NCBI RefSeq assembly: GCF_014655295.1
Contig: NZ_BNBI01000004.1
Coordinates: forward strand, 478,396-542,395
DNA from: Streptomyces fumanus
Lineage (GTDB): Bacteria > Actinomycetota > Actinomycetes > Streptomycetales > Streptomycetaceae
Length of the DNA stretch: 64,000 nucleotides
Direction of reading: 5' to 3'
Shown here: piece after piece, positions 9,028 to 18,589 of the stretch
How positions within the stretch are numbered: position 1 is the first letter of the stretch
Layout: the number at the start of each line of letters is the position of its first letter
Position numbers and translations under genes: made by a program
The notes under the pieces: generated by a model
What the model was told of the DNA's origin: nothing
The model's input: only the letters and a program-made list of their open reading frames with translations
The model's database searches: none

Positions 9028-10622
9028 CGGTGCCTCCTTGCCGAGGCGGTCGCGGTCGTGGAGGGGGTGCCGGTCGCGGTGTCCTGGATGGAGTGCAGGG
9101 CGTGGGTCAGGCCGCGGAGGATGAGTGCGGCGGTGACACTCTTGACCTCGATGGGGAACATGCGTGGTGAGGAGCCGTCCAGACAGGCGGGGATGTTCCC
9201 GTCGGGGTCTTGCCGCGCGCACAGGTAGGAGGCGCCTTCGTGCAGTCCGGTCCTGATGCCGGCCATGGCCAGGGCTGTCAGGGCGAAGCCGGTGCTGACG
9301 GGGTTGCTCATGTCGGTCGGGGTGTAGCCCCACCCGCCGTCCTGGTGGCGGGTGTCGATGAGCCGCTTGACGGTGCGCTGGATGACGTTACGTGCCGCGT
9401 GCGCGGTGCGGTCGGGCAGGACGCGCGCCTCCAGCGCATCTTCGAGGGCGTGCACCGCGCGCATCATGGAGGCGGCCTCGCTGAGGTGCCAGTCCACGTC
9501 GAAGGTCCCGTCCCGCTGCTGGCTGTCCATGAGGAACCGGGCACCCCGGGTGATCCGTGCGGCGTACCGGCCGGGGTCGTGCTGGGCGAGCACACTGAGC
9601 GCTTCACCGGTTTGCGCGACGGCTGAGGGGTTGCCGTAATTGTAGATCGGGTAGCCGCCGTCAGGGTTCTGCAGCGACTCCAGGTACGCGCAGCCCCGGG
9701 TGAGGTGGTGGGCGTAGCGGTGCCGATCGATGCGCAGCAGTGTCTCCAGTGAGAGTGCGGTGGTCTCCACGTCGGTCTGCTCGGTCAGGGGGTTGTAGGT
9801 CCAGCCGCCGCTGGGAGTCTGCGTGGACACCAGCCATCGGCCCATGCGCGCCTGCAGTTCGCTCTCCACTCCGGCTTCGACCAGGGACATGCCGCCGAAC
9901 CCGGTGCACTCGATGCCGGGGGTCAGGCTGAAGCCGCCGTCGGGCCGCTGGGCGGCCAGTAGCGGGGGCAGACCGTTGCGGATGTGCTGTCGGTAGCCGG
10001 GATACCGGCGGAGCGCGTGCAGGGCCATGAGGTGGACGAGCAGATTGCCTTCCCAGAGCCGGCCGGTGCCGACCGCCGTGGCCAGGGTGGTCAGCTCCTC
10101 CTCGGTCACCCGCTCCGGGTGCCCGAGTCCGTGCAGGATGAGGCACTTGCCGGCAGTCATCTCCACCTGTTTCCAGGACTGGAACTGCCGTGCTTCCAGC
10201 GCCGAGTCCTGCGGGAGGACTACTGTGTCGATCGCTTCGGCGGCGTAGAGGATGCTCTGCAGCAGCACGCGTTTGCGTGCGGCGGTGAAGTGATGGAACC
10301 CGTTCATCAGCCCGTCGACGACCTCGGGCCCGAGCGGTGGGCGCCGGTCGAGCACAGCGGCCAGCAGGAGCTGGTCCACCGCTGAGAGCCTCGCGGTGGC
10401 CCGAGATCCGGCCAGGAACCCTCGGATCCTGGCCTGCACGGCGGGTTCCGTCCGCTCGGCTTCCAGCAGCCGTAGCATCAGCGCCGATTCCAGGACCCGG
10501 CTCTCGCAGTGGCTGAAGACTTCTCCCTCCGCGGTGACCATGGTCGCCAGGTGATCGGTCAGACGACGGTGCGAGCGGCGGATCTCAGCGATCGGCTTCA
10601 GCGGCAACGGGCTGGCCTGCAT
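9024..10622 (-). CDS. Squalene-cyclase/prenyltransferase repeat protein (class II terpene cyclase-like)
   Basis: A 532-residue protein starting MQASPLPLKPIAEIRRS, with AAAGGG eight bases before the ATG. It has repeated QW-type segments (RPDGGFSL, TPSGGWTYNPL, NPDGGYPIYNYG, QRDGTFDVDW, HQDGGWGYTP, DPDGNIPACL), the beta/gamma-domain architecture of class II terpene cyclases. The general-acid motif DxDD is replaced by TDVETTAL, a D-x-E-T-T form that recalls the DxDTT variant reported for bacterial drimenol synthases. It may protonate a prenyl diphosphate before the class I enzyme encoded next to it acts. An accessory, non-catalytic role is also possible. Confidence 0.8.
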   Translation of the reverse strand: MQASPLPLKPIAEIRRSHRRLTDHLATMVTAEGEVFSHCESRVLESALMLRLLEAERTEPAVQARIRGFLAGSRATARLSAVDQLLLAAVLDRRPPLGPEVVDGLMNGFHHFTAARKRVLLQSILYAAEAIDTVVLPQDSALEARQFQSWKQVEMTAGKCLILHGLGHPERVTEEELTTLATAVGTGRLWEGNLLVHLMALHALRRYPGYRQHIRNGLPPLLAAQRPDGGFSLTPGIECTGFGGMSLVEAGVESELQARMGRWLVSTQTPSGGWTYNPLTEQTDVETTALSLETLLRIDRHRYAHHLTRGCAYLESLQNPDGGYPIYNYGNPSAVAQTGEALSVLAQHDPGRYAARITRGARFLMDSQQRDGTFDVDWHLSEAASMMRAVHALEDALEARVLPDRTAHAARNVIQRTVKRLIDTRHQDGGWGYTPTDMSNPVSTGFALTALAMAGIRTGLHEGASYLCARQDPDGNIPACLDGSSPRMFPIEVKSVTAALILRGLTHALHSIQDTATGTPSTTATASARRHR

Positions 10623-10754
10623 CGTCACGTCCCTTTCGTTCTTCGCATAGGCGGTGGGGGCGCGCGTGTCCGGGTTCTGCCAGGTCACGCGTGCGGGGCA
10701 GAGGCTGGGGGTGGGCCACGGCGCTGCCCCGGTCGTGGCCGGTGACCGCCTGGC

Positions 10755-11675
10755 TCAGGGGGTACTGCCGCGGGGAGGCCCGTCGGCAGACGGTGCGCCG
10801 TGTGTCGCCTGGGCGGGCGGGGCTTTGACCGAGTGCCAGTAACCGATGACGAACCAGCGCGCGCGGCCTGCCCTGGCCAGGGCTTCGCAGGACTGGCGTA
10901 CGTATTCCTCGCCGGCGGTGAGGGTGGGGCGGTTGGCCAGTGCCTGGGCCCGTGCGGCGAAGATGTCCCAGTTGCGGGAGGTGCCTTCGAGTTCGCCGAT
11001 GGCCGTCACCCTCAGCCCTGCCTGCTCCAGGTGGTGCTCGAGTTCTCCGAGGGTGATCAGGTTCGGCAGTGCGTAGGTGCGGCACATGGGTTCGATGTAC
11101 TGGGCGTAGTCCTCGCTGGTGATGCCGTCCCGGCACAGCCAGTCATTGCCCAGGAACACCCCGCCCGGTTTGAGGACCCGGGCGATTTCCCGGTGCACGG
11201 CGGCCTTGTCCGGGGCGTGGCACATGGCCTGCAGGTTGTAGGCGGCGTCGAACTCCTCGTCGTCGAAGGGCATGTCCATCGCGTCTCCGTGCACGAACCG
11301 CACGGCCTCCGACAGGCCCTGTTGTGCGGTGAGTTCGCGTGCGATGTCCACCTGGGGCGCGGCGATGGTGATACCGGTGACCTGTGCCCCCGAGCAGGCG
11401 GCGATCGTGCGGGCGGGCCGGCCGATCCCGCATCCGACATCCAGAACCTTCCAGCCGGGGCGGAATCCGCCCTCCTCCGCCAGTCGGTGTTCCAGCCGCT
11501 GTGTGGCCTCCGCGACGCTTTCCTGCCCCTGGAACGGAGGCAGATGAAACGAATCGGACCACGATTCCCGGTACAGCGGCGTGGCGATCGTGTAGTAGTC
11601 CGGCACCATTTCCGCGTAGCTCGCTGTGCGCGTCGCGCGGGTCTGGGTCCTTTGCAGAAAACGGCCGAAGTCCAT
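10755..11675 (-). CDS. SAM-dependent C-methyltransferase, Erg6-like
   Basis: A 306-residue protein starting MDFGRFLQRTQTRATRT, with GGAGGG seven bases before the ATG. It has the class I SAM-binding motif VLDVGCGIGRPARTIA, then HGDAMDMPFDDEEFD, and MCHAPDKAAVHREIARVLKPGGVF. These match the sterol-24-C-methyltransferase group, to which bacterial geranyl- and isopentenyl-diphosphate C-methyltransferases also belong. Placed first in the terpene operon and divergent from a prenyl diphosphate synthase, it probably methylates a prenyl diphosphate or IPP to give a non-canonical carbon skeleton. Late methylation of the terpene is an alternative. Confidence 0.8.
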   Translation of the reverse strand: MDFGRFLQRTQTRATRTASYAEMVPDYYTIATPLYRESWSDSFHLPPFQGQESVAEATQRLEHRLAEEGGFRPGWKVLDVGCGIGRPARTIAACSGAQVTGITIAAPQVDIARELTAQQGLSEAVRFVHGDAMDMPFDDEEFDAAYNLQAMCHAPDKAAVHREIARVLKPGGVFLGNDWLCRDGITSEDYAQYIEPMCRTYALPNLITLGELEHHLEQAGLRVTAIGELEGTSRNWDIFAARAQALANRPTLTAGEEYVRQSCEALARAGRARWFVIGYWHSVKAPPAQATHGAPSADGPPRGSTP

Positions 11676-12760
11676 GGCGCTTCCCTCCACAGCGGGTGTC
11701 GGCCTGGTGTCCGGTGTGCTGTTTCACGCCGGGCGGATGCGGTTCATGAGGTTCCTTGGATGGCGGCGTCGGTGATCTGGCGCAGGATCTTCAGCGCGGG
11801 AGGCGGTAAGGGGGCTGTCCGGCCGCCCCAGGAGAAGGCTGGAGATACGCCGGGAGACGTCTTGATGGTGGCTGGCCTTCCGGCGCATCTCCTCTCCGCT
11901 CTCCGGCGAAAACCCACCACAGATGATGCGCGGCAGCCTCCGGTGCTGGCTCGCTCACCAGCTCCGGCCTTCACTCATCGGTCACCGTCCGTGCCCACGG
12001 TCGCCCGCGCGCCTGCCCGATCCCGCGGACTCTGGAGACAGTCATCGGGCACCCTCCGGTCGTCACGGCCCGGGCAGCAGCTCTGCCCTCTGGGCTGCAC
12101 CAGCTTGACAAACACCCATCAGCCGCCAAAAGGGCGCATTCCCGGCCTCCTGTGCGAACAGGCGATTCCGAGCCACGTCAGATTTCCCCCACCCTCCGCA
12201 CCGTCCGAGACATATGTCCCAGTGGGCCGGGGTGTCCCGAATGTGCGCCCCTCCGTCTGCTCACACGGCTCATCCGGCACCCTTGGCATCCCGTGTGCGC
12301 AGTACGCGCCCGGTCCCGTCTGCCGAAAGACGGCGGGAACTCTCAACCTCCCCGCCGGTGTTCGGCAAAAAGGGCTCCTGGCGGCCGGTCAGTACGGCGA
12401 GGGTTCCGGGCTCGGGTACTGGCGAGCTCGCGCAATCATCCGTCGCCAGTTGTCCGTGGAATCCAGCCTGCTGGTGACCGTGTGTGGCGGTGCTGGGACA
12501 GTATCTGTGCACCGCCGCAGGTGCTGGATATCTGCTTACTCCTTTCGCTACGAGCTTCTCGACGTGTCGGCTTGTGTTTCATGCGTTGCCGACCGTCCCC
12601 ATGGGATGACCGAACTGCGCCCCCCGTATGCGCCATTTACCTACTCCCACCTCTTCGCTCACCTGTGCGCTCCCGTAGCTCCTGCGGAGTCGGGCACGCT
12701 GCTTACAAGACTGTCTGCTCACCTGCACCGGACTCCGCTGGCCTCGTTGAGGTGGTCTGT
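11676..12760. other. Long divergent intergenic region of the terpene cluster
   Basis: About 1.1 kb between the methyltransferase (minus) and the prenyl diphosphate synthase (plus). No frame gives a recognisable protein. It must contain the promoters for both transcripts, but I cannot place -10/-35 elements confidently. Its lower GC content between about 12,400 and 12,750 is consistent with promoter DNA. Confidence 0.4.
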
Positions 12761-13894
12761 ATGTGCCCTGTTGCCCCCACGGCTGGGCTTTCTGGCGGCG
12801 AAGGAGAAAAGAGACTGGATCCGGACTGGGTCCGGTCGGCTGTCGATGCCGTCCTGACCGCTTTCCTTCAGGCAAGAGCAGGCAAGGAGATCGAAGGAAG
12901 CCGCCATCCAGATCTCGGTACGCCGCTGCTGGACTTCGTGCAGGCCGGCGGAAAGCGTCTGAGGCCCTTCTTGACCATGCTGGGCTGGCATGCGGTCGGT
13001 GCGCGTGGGACAGAGCGAGCGGCGCTGTATCTGGCTGCCTCTCTCGAGTTGTTCCATGTCTTCGCACTCATTCACGACGACGTCATGGACGGATCGGAAA
13101 CCCGGCGAGGTCACCCCTCGCTCCACCGAGCGCAAGGCCGGCGTTTCGCGAGTCTGCTGGCTTGCGCCGGTCACACACGTCCCGTCAAGGACGTCACGCG
13201 CCGCCTGGGGGAGGGAGCGGCCATCTTGATCGGGGACGCTGCTCTGGCATGGTCCGAGGAGTTGTTCTGGCGCGGTGATCCTGCCCCTGAGCAGTGCGCC
13301 CGGGTGGTTCCGTTGCTGTGCCGCATGCGCACCGAACTCGTGCACGGGCAGTACCTCGACCTGGAAGCGTCTGCACGTGCCATGGTCACGGTGGAGGAGG
13401 CATTGACGATCGCACGGTACAAATCGGCGAAGTACAGCGTCGAGCATCCCCTGCACTTGGGGGCTGCGCTCGGTGGAGCTACCCCTCAAGTACTCGAGGC
13501 CCTGTCCGCCTACGCACTACCGGCCGGTGAAGCCTTCCAACTACGAGATGACCTGTTAGGGGTCTATGGCGATCCGCGCCAAACCGGCAAGTCGGCCTTG
13601 GACGATCTGCGCGAGGGCAAGAAGACCGTACTGGTCTGTCTGGCACGGCAGGCGGCCGACGCTGAGCAGCACCGCGTGCTGGACACGCTGCTGGGTCGTG
13701 GCGACCTGGACGAGGAAGGTGCTGATCGGCTCCGGGCCGTCTTGGAGGACACCGGGGCTCGCATGCGGACGGAGAGCATGATCGCGGACCGGGCACGGCA
13801 GGCAAAGGCCGCTCTGCGGCAACTGCCCGCCAATGCGGCAGTGCGGGCGTCTCTGCATACGCTGATCACGCGTCTTGTCCAGCGCGATGTCTGA
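12761..13894 (+). CDS. Polyprenyl (geranylgeranyl/farnesyl) diphosphate synthase
   Basis: A 377-residue all-E isoprenyl diphosphate synthase. The ATG at 12761 has GAGGTGG six bases upstream. A CTG at the LDPDW codon with GAAGGAGA before it is a less likely start. The first aspartate-rich motif is DDVMD at residues 106-110 and the second is RDDLLGVYGD around 263-271, with GGKRLRP and YKSAKYSVEHPL also present. It condenses IPP with allylic diphosphates and should feed the divergent terpene operon. Chain length cannot be deduced safely. Codon 266 is TTA, so translation may depend on the bldA tRNA. Confidence 0.85.
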   Translation: MCPVAPTAGLSGGEGEKRLDPDWVRSAVDAVLTAFLQARAGKEIEGSRHPDLGTPLLDFVQAGGKRLRPFLTMLGWHAVGARGTERAALYLAASLELFHVFALIHDDVMDGSETRRGHPSLHRAQGRRFASLLACAGHTRPVKDVTRRLGEGAAILIGDAALAWSEELFWRGDPAPEQCARVVPLLCRMRTELVHGQYLDLEASARAMVTVEEALTIARYKSAKYSVEHPLHLGAALGGATPQVLEALSAYALPAGEAFQLRDDLLGVYGDPRQTGKSALDDLREGKKTVLVCLARQAADAEQHRVLDTLLGRGDLDEEGADRLRAVLEDTGARMRTESMIADRARQAKAALRQLPANAAVRASLHTLITRLVQRDV

Positions 13895-14094
13895 ACGGGT
13901 ACTGCGGCCAGGGCAGGGCACGACGGGCGGGAAGTCGCCACCGGAGCCTTCCGCCAGCCGACGCGGTCAGGGAAAGAAAGGACGAAGTGGCAACTGAGGG
14001 TCCGAGTGGGAAGTTCGGTGTCAGCCCGGTACGTCTGTTCTCCGTGCCGCTTACCCGCGGGGTCAGCCCGGACCTGGTAGATGCGCGCTCATCA

Positions 14095-14394
14095 TCACGC
14101 GTGGATGAGGAGGACGGGGCTGTGCCTGACGGCACGCGCCGCCCAAGGGGTGGCTTCATGGGAAGCGCACCGAGCTGCCACGGTCACGGATCGAGGGGGC
14201 AGGTCCTTGACGCTGCCGTCGGAGGCGCGGCGGACCCAGGGGTGCCCGCCGAAACCGGTTGCGGGGTAGAAGCAGACATAGCCGTCCGGACAGGCGATCT
14301 GGACCTGGGCGGCGCGGGATTCGCTGGAGGCGGAGGCCGGGACGGTCGGTGGCGGGAGGGCGGCGGCCGCAGCATGTATCAGGTTCTTCAGCAC
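14095..14394 (-). pseudogene. Possible secreted I36-like small protein, degraded
   Basis: The frame contains IACPDGYVCFYPATGFGGHP, the C-P-x-G-x-x-C-x-Y start of the peptidase-inhibitor I36/crystallin-like secreted proteins of Streptomyces. The expected signal peptide is incomplete (MLKNLIHAAAAALPP is too short and Pro-rich), and the C-terminal 30 residues do not look like the family. A frameshift at either end would explain this. Function cannot be claimed. Confidence 0.35.
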
Positions 14395-14874
14395 GTCCTA
14401 CAGGTACTGCCTGCGGCCGCCCGGGTGGGTCGGGCCGGCAGCGGGTTCACCCCGGGAGAGCGCCTCCAGCGCACGATGACAGAGCCGTCGCCACGCAGAG
14501 CCTGCTGCTGATACGAGATGCGCGGGGTGCCATTCCGGTCTCCGGGTGCTCACCGGTCGGCGGAAGGAGCGCATCAGGTCGTCGCACACCGCGCCGGCCA
14601 CACCCCGGCCAGGCTCCCCTATGACGACCTCCCCCTGAGCATCGACCGCATCGCCGCAACCGATCCCGCCCGGGTCACCGAGCTCCGGGTCGCCGCCCGC
14701 CGAACCCCCAGCCACTGGACCCCGCCCTGCACCACGGAGTCCGTTGGAACTCGATATATCCCGATTGTCCGCGAGGATGAGTGCGGCGACGCATATGACC
14801 GAACGGTCACTGGCTTGCGTACGTTCCCTCATGCCACGTTCGTGGAGGTAGAGAACCGGTTACGGGAGCTGAGA
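14395..14874. other. Upstream region of the AraC regulator
   Basis: About 480 bp. The AraC frame stays open upstream of the chosen start, but that part is not like AraC proteins. No other gene is seen. The promoter of the regulator should lie here. Confidence 0.35.
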
Positions 14875-15876
14875 ATGCTGGTGACAGAGTTCAGCACCGA
14901 GAGGGTGGCAGCCCCAGAGCGATTCGATCTGTTCGTTGATATCACTGACCGCTCTCACATGGCCAACTGGCTGCACAGCGAGGATCAGGACGACTTCCGG
15001 GCGAGGATGAGGAGCCTGGATTTGGGAGAGTTACAGGTCTCCACGATGTCATTTTCTCATCTGGGGATCACGCGGAGCGCGAAGCTGATCCGGCAGTCCG
15101 ACCCCGAGGCATACCAGATCAACTATTTCCTGCGTCAAAAAGGATCTCTCTCCGCAGCCGGAGCCGATACGGTGCTGCATGAAGGTGATCTGGTGATGAT
15201 GGACTCCAGCCATCCCTACCGTGGAGATGTCCGCGCCACCGGGGAGAGCTGGTCGCATGTGACCGTGCAGTTCGCCCGAAGGCTGATGCCGTTCCCGGAG
15301 AAGGCGGTGCGGCGCCTACTCGGTGTCCCGATCAGCGGGCGTCACGGGATGGGCGGGGTGTTCACCCGTTGGTTGTCCGACCTGAACGTACGGGCTGACG
15401 AGTTCACTCCGGCCGACGTTCCCACCCTCGCCTCGGTCACCCTGGACCTCCTGGCCTCCACCATCGCCCGCTCTCTGGGGTCTGAGGATGCACTGAGTCC
15501 GGAGACTCGCAGGAACGCTCTGCGCGTCCGAATAAACGCGTTTGTCGAGCAGCACCTCGATGATCTGAACATGACCCCTCAGGTCATTGCTGACGCCCAC
15601 CACATCTCCCTGCGCCAGCTCCAGCAGTTGCTCGCCGAGGTCGACGTTTCGCCGGCGGCATGGATACGCCACCGCCGTCTGGAACGTTGCCGCCTGGATC
15701 TGGCCGACCCCCACCTGAGCACCCGCCCGATCCAGGTCATTGCCGCCCGCTGGGGCTTCACCGATCCGCCGCACTTCAGCCGTCTGTTTCGGAGCGTTTA
15801 CGGGATGTCACCGCGGGACTACAGGAACGCGTCTTCCAGGATGTGCGCGAATCGCCAACATCCCTGCGCGGAATGA
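14875..15876 (+). CDS. AraC-family transcriptional regulator with TTA codon
   Basis: A 333-residue protein starting MLVTEFSTERVAAPERFDL, with GGGAG six bases before the ATG. Residues about 1-200 are an AraC_binding_2-type cupin ligand domain. The C-terminal 100 residues carry two helix-turn-helix motifs, MTPQVIADAHHISLRQLQQL and IQVIAARWGFTDPPHFSRLF, followed by the YGMSPRDYR signature. Length is normal. Codon 53 is TTA, the leucine codon read by the bldA tRNA in Streptomyces, so expression may be tied to development. It lies between the terpene cluster and the fulvocin C-related gene and could regulate either. Confidence 0.85.
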   Translation: MLVTEFSTERVAAPERFDLFVDITDRSHMANWLHSEDQDDFRARMRSLDLGELQVSTMSFSHLGITRSAKLIRQSDPEAYQINYFLRQKGSLSAAGADTVLHEGDLVMMDSSHPYRGDVRATGESWSHVTVQFARRLMPFPEKAVRRLLGVPISGRHGMGGVFTRWLSDLNVRADEFTPADVPTLASVTLDLLASTIARSLGSEDALSPETRRNALRVRINAFVEQHLDDLNMTPQVIADAHHISLRQLQQLLAEVDVSPAAWIRHRRLERCRLDLADPHLSTRPIQVIAARWGFTDPPHFSRLFRSVYGMSPRDYRNASSRMCANRQHPCAE

Positions 15877-16146
15877 CAAGGTCTGACGTTGCCGGCCTGG
15901 GCATCCTGAACGTCAACGATCCGAACGGCCCTCAGTCGGCCCTTGTCCGAGCGGCCCAGAGCGTCGGTGCCGGACCAGACCTCATGAGGACGTGTCCTCC
16001 GCTCAACTCACGGCGTCGGCTGCTGCGGCGAGCCCGCTGTTGCACCCGCCCATCGGCACAGCAGTCAGAGCCGTCCACGCCCTGCTCACCTGCACATACC
16101 CAGGGTGAAAACGATTCAGTAGGAATTGACCAATCAAGGGAGAACA

Positions 16147-17091
16147 GTGGGACAGACACGATGGGTTCTAGCCTTCGATGGGGCATGTAGCACCTGCTCG
16201 GCCATCTCCGCGTCCGTGTCAGAGGCGTGCGCGGACAAGCTGGAGGTGATGCCACTGGAACATGACGACGTCCAACGGTGGCGACAGAGCAGCATGGGTG
16301 CCGACCCGAAATGGGCGCCCACACTGCTGCGCGTGAACGGGGACGAAGCAAAAGCCTGGACAGGCCCCGCCATGTCCTTCACGCTGGCCAGGCATCTCGG
16401 TCCGCAGGCGACAGTACGGGTTCTGCGGGCACTGGGAAGACTGCGCCATGGAACCAGCGAGAAATCTTCGGAAGTCGCTGGGCCCGGAATTGGGCGTAAG
16501 CGTTTCCTTCAGATGAGTGGTGGCTTGGGCGTCGCCATTGGGCTGACCCTGACCGGCCGGACTCCCGCCTTCGCGCGATCCGATCGCACTGCAGCCGACT
16601 CCTGGGTTGCGGCGAACTTGGACCGTCTGCCGCGCACGTACGAGGAGATCGTCCGGCACACGGTGCCCTACCGGAAAGCGATCGTAAAAGCGCTGTCTCC
16701 CGAAGAGCGCACCGCAGTCTGGCTCGCGAACATCGATCGCTACCGCCAAGATCATCCCCACGCCACAGCCGCTCAGATCCAGGTCATGGATGACGCTTCC
16801 ACCCTGGCTGCTCGCGTCTTCGTGTCACCCGGAGACCACACCGAGGAGATGCGCAAATTCAGTGAGCGGGCCAAGGAGGCACTAGGTTTGCGGGAAGCCG
16901 AAGCCATGGCCATGAGCATCGGTCCCGCCGACCCGCCCGCGATCCAGGCCCGGTCTGCCGATTGTTCTTGCTCAACTCAGGACTGCACGTGCTGTGCCGG
17001 TGGCTACTACTGTCTGCGCGGCGGTTGCACCGTTATCCCGTCGGATTGCGGTCTGTTCTGGTTGTTCGATTGCAATGGCCGGTGCGGCTGA
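16147..17091 (+). CDS. Fulvocin C-related bacteriocin-like protein
   Basis: A 314-residue protein starting at a GTG with AAGGGAGA five bases upstream. The N-terminus LAFDGACSTCSAIS has a thioredoxin-like C-x2-C. A basic plus hydrophobic segment, GRKRFLQMSGGLGVAIGLTL (about 118-137), ends AFA and could be an internal signal/membrane segment. A helical domain follows (NLDRLPRTYEEIVRHTVPYR). The last 45 residues are cysteine-rich (DCSCSTQDCTCCAGGYYC ... CNGRCG) and match the myxobacterial bacteriocin fulvocin C and its Streptomyces relatives. The C-terminal disulfide-rich part may be the active peptide, with the front half an oxidoreductase/leader. The role is inferred, with no dedicated exporter or protease nearby. 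Confidence 0.75.
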   Translation: MGQTRWVLAFDGACSTCSAISASVSEACADKLEVMPLEHDDVQRWRQSSMGADPKWAPTLLRVNGDEAKAWTGPAMSFTLARHLGPQATVRVLRALGRLRHGTSEKSSEVAGPGIGRKRFLQMSGGLGVAIGLTLTGRTPAFARSDRTAADSWVAANLDRLPRTYEEIVRHTVPYRKAIVKALSPEERTAVWLANIDRYRQDHPHATAAQIQVMDDASTLAARVFVSPGDHTEEMRKFSERAKEALGLREAEAMAMSIGPADPPAIQARSADCSCSTQDCTCCAGGYYCLRGGCTVIPSDCGLFWLFDCNGRCG

Positions 17092-17792
17092 GCGGCCGCC
17101 TAAGGCCGGGGAGTTACTGAGCCCTTTTCATCGCGGCGTCTGAGGAGCAAAAACAGGCTGGTCAGCGTGGTGGTGACGTGACGAAGCCCTTCGTCGTTGG
17201 TGTGGTGATCTCACTCAGCACGCCGACCGCCGGGGGGCTTCGTTGGTTCCGTACCCTTCCCTGCTCGACGTCCCGTACAAGCTGGTCGAGCATGTCTCCT
17301 AGCTCGTCCATATCCGAAGGTGTGAGCTCTGCTCAGGTTCTGCCAGTGCTGGTCCGTCTGCGCTGGAATGTGAAGCTGTCTCAGCTTGTGGCGGGATGCA
17401 TGGTTCTTGTGTCGACTGCGACGCCACGGTCGAGATCGGCAACGGCTGGTCGTCCTGCGCCACCATCCACGATGTCCGCGACGAAGCCTCCTCCGGACCC
17501 GGCACCGCCGCCCTCGCCGAGGTCGAGCGGCACCGCGCCAGCGAGCTGTTCGCCGACGCGGTCGGCGAGTACGCCCAGGTCCTCGCCGCCGGCGTCACCT
17601 TCACCCGCCCGAAGACACCGTGCCGTAACCCGCTCGCCCGGAAGGCACGTGCGGCCTGATGAGCCGGGACGGCTGCACCTGCAGACGCCGCCTCACCAAG
17701 CGCGGCATCCACAACCTCAACTAGGTGCAGCAGCGTTGTCAGTGACGTCGGGCATGATCGGCGCGTCAGTTCTTCTCAGAGGGCGGGGCACT
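17092..17792. other. Debris with one coding-like fragment
   Basis: Bases about 17,396-17,659 on the plus strand have clear Streptomyces codon bias and encode a Cys-containing fragment (HGSCVDCDATVEIGNGW ... LAEVERHRASELFADAV). It has no recognisable family, no clear start, and appears to be the tail of a lost gene. The rest shows nothing supportable. Confidence 0.35.
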
Positions 17793-18134
17793 ATGCCGAT
17801 CACGGACCAGCAGGTGGCGGAGCATGCGTTTTTGCGGCAGTTGTACGCGGACTCATACTTCCCCGATCACGTTGTCGACAAGGGCCGGGTGATCTTGCTG
17901 CGGCTGTGTGAGCGGATTGAGGCTGAGCGGCCGTCGGATCTGTCGGCTCTGTATGCACTCACCCAGGCCGCTACGGAGGAGTTCAACCTCTTGGAGGCGG
18001 AGTTCGAAGCAGCCGGGAGTGAGATCGAGACGGTCGCGCGGGAAGTGATCGCTGAGGACTTCTGGTTCGTCGCGTCCGCCTACGGGTTCACGGACGCGGA
18101 CGTAGAGGAACTGATCGCTACCCGGGACTGGTGA
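17793..18134 (+). CDS. DUF5713 family protein
   Basis: A 113-residue protein starting MPITDQQVAEHAFLRQLYAD. The sequence YFPDHVVDKGRVILLRLCERIE, the helical body, and the ending YGFTDADVEELIATRDW closely follow the DUF5713 family found in many bacteria. No function is known. It is acidic, soluble, of normal length and intact, between gene debris and an IS fragment. The upstream GGGCGGGG is a weak ribosome binding site. Confidence 0.8.
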   Translation: MPITDQQVAEHAFLRQLYADSYFPDHVVDKGRVILLRLCERIEAERPSDLSALYALTQAATEEFNLLEAEFEAAGSEIETVAREVIAEDFWFVASAYGFTDADVEELIATRDW

Positions 18135-18163
18135 GCAACGTTCGGAAGCGATCCAGCCGCTGG

Positions 18164-18568
18164 TCAGAGCCATTCGTTGAGGGCCGCGATCAGCAGGGTC
18201 GCTTCGCAGCGGACGGCGAACCTGTCATACCTCGTGGCCACGGTCCGGTGGCGCTTGAGGCGGTTGATCCCGCACTCGACGCGGCATGCCGCTCGCGGTA
18301 GTCGGCCCTGTCGAACTTCGGTGGCCGACCGCCTCGCGAGCCGAGTCTGCGACGGTGGCGGACGCGGTCCGCGAGGCACCGAGATGGTCGCCTCGATACC
18401 GCGTCGTCGCAGGTAGGAACGGTTACGGCGGGAGCCGTAGACATCGGCGGCCCGCACCCGGTCGGGTCGTCGGCGAGGCCGACCGCGTCCCAGCCGGGGA
18501 ACCCGGATCGCTTCCAGAACGGGCTCGAACTGCGGGGAATCGCCCCGTTGCCCGGCGCTGATCAGCAC
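18164..18568 (-). pseudogene. IS5-family transposase, C-terminal fragment
   Basis: The minus strand encodes SAGQRGDSPQFEPVLEAIRV, YGSRRNRSYLRRRGIEATI, then (in another frame) LGSRGGRPPKFDRADYRERH, then CGINRLKRHRTVATRYDRFA and LLIAALNEWL. This is the second half of an IS5-type DDE transposase, broken by at least two frameshifts. Its 5' half is missing and replaced by an IS1380-like fragment. Confidence 0.8.
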
Positions 18569-18589
18569 GGACAGCGGCTTCTGCCCCTG

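Noticed and set aside
16100..16125. A Zur-like box before the fulvocin-related gene
   Set aside because: TGAAAACGATTCA has only short symmetric arms and lacks the full Zur consensus length.
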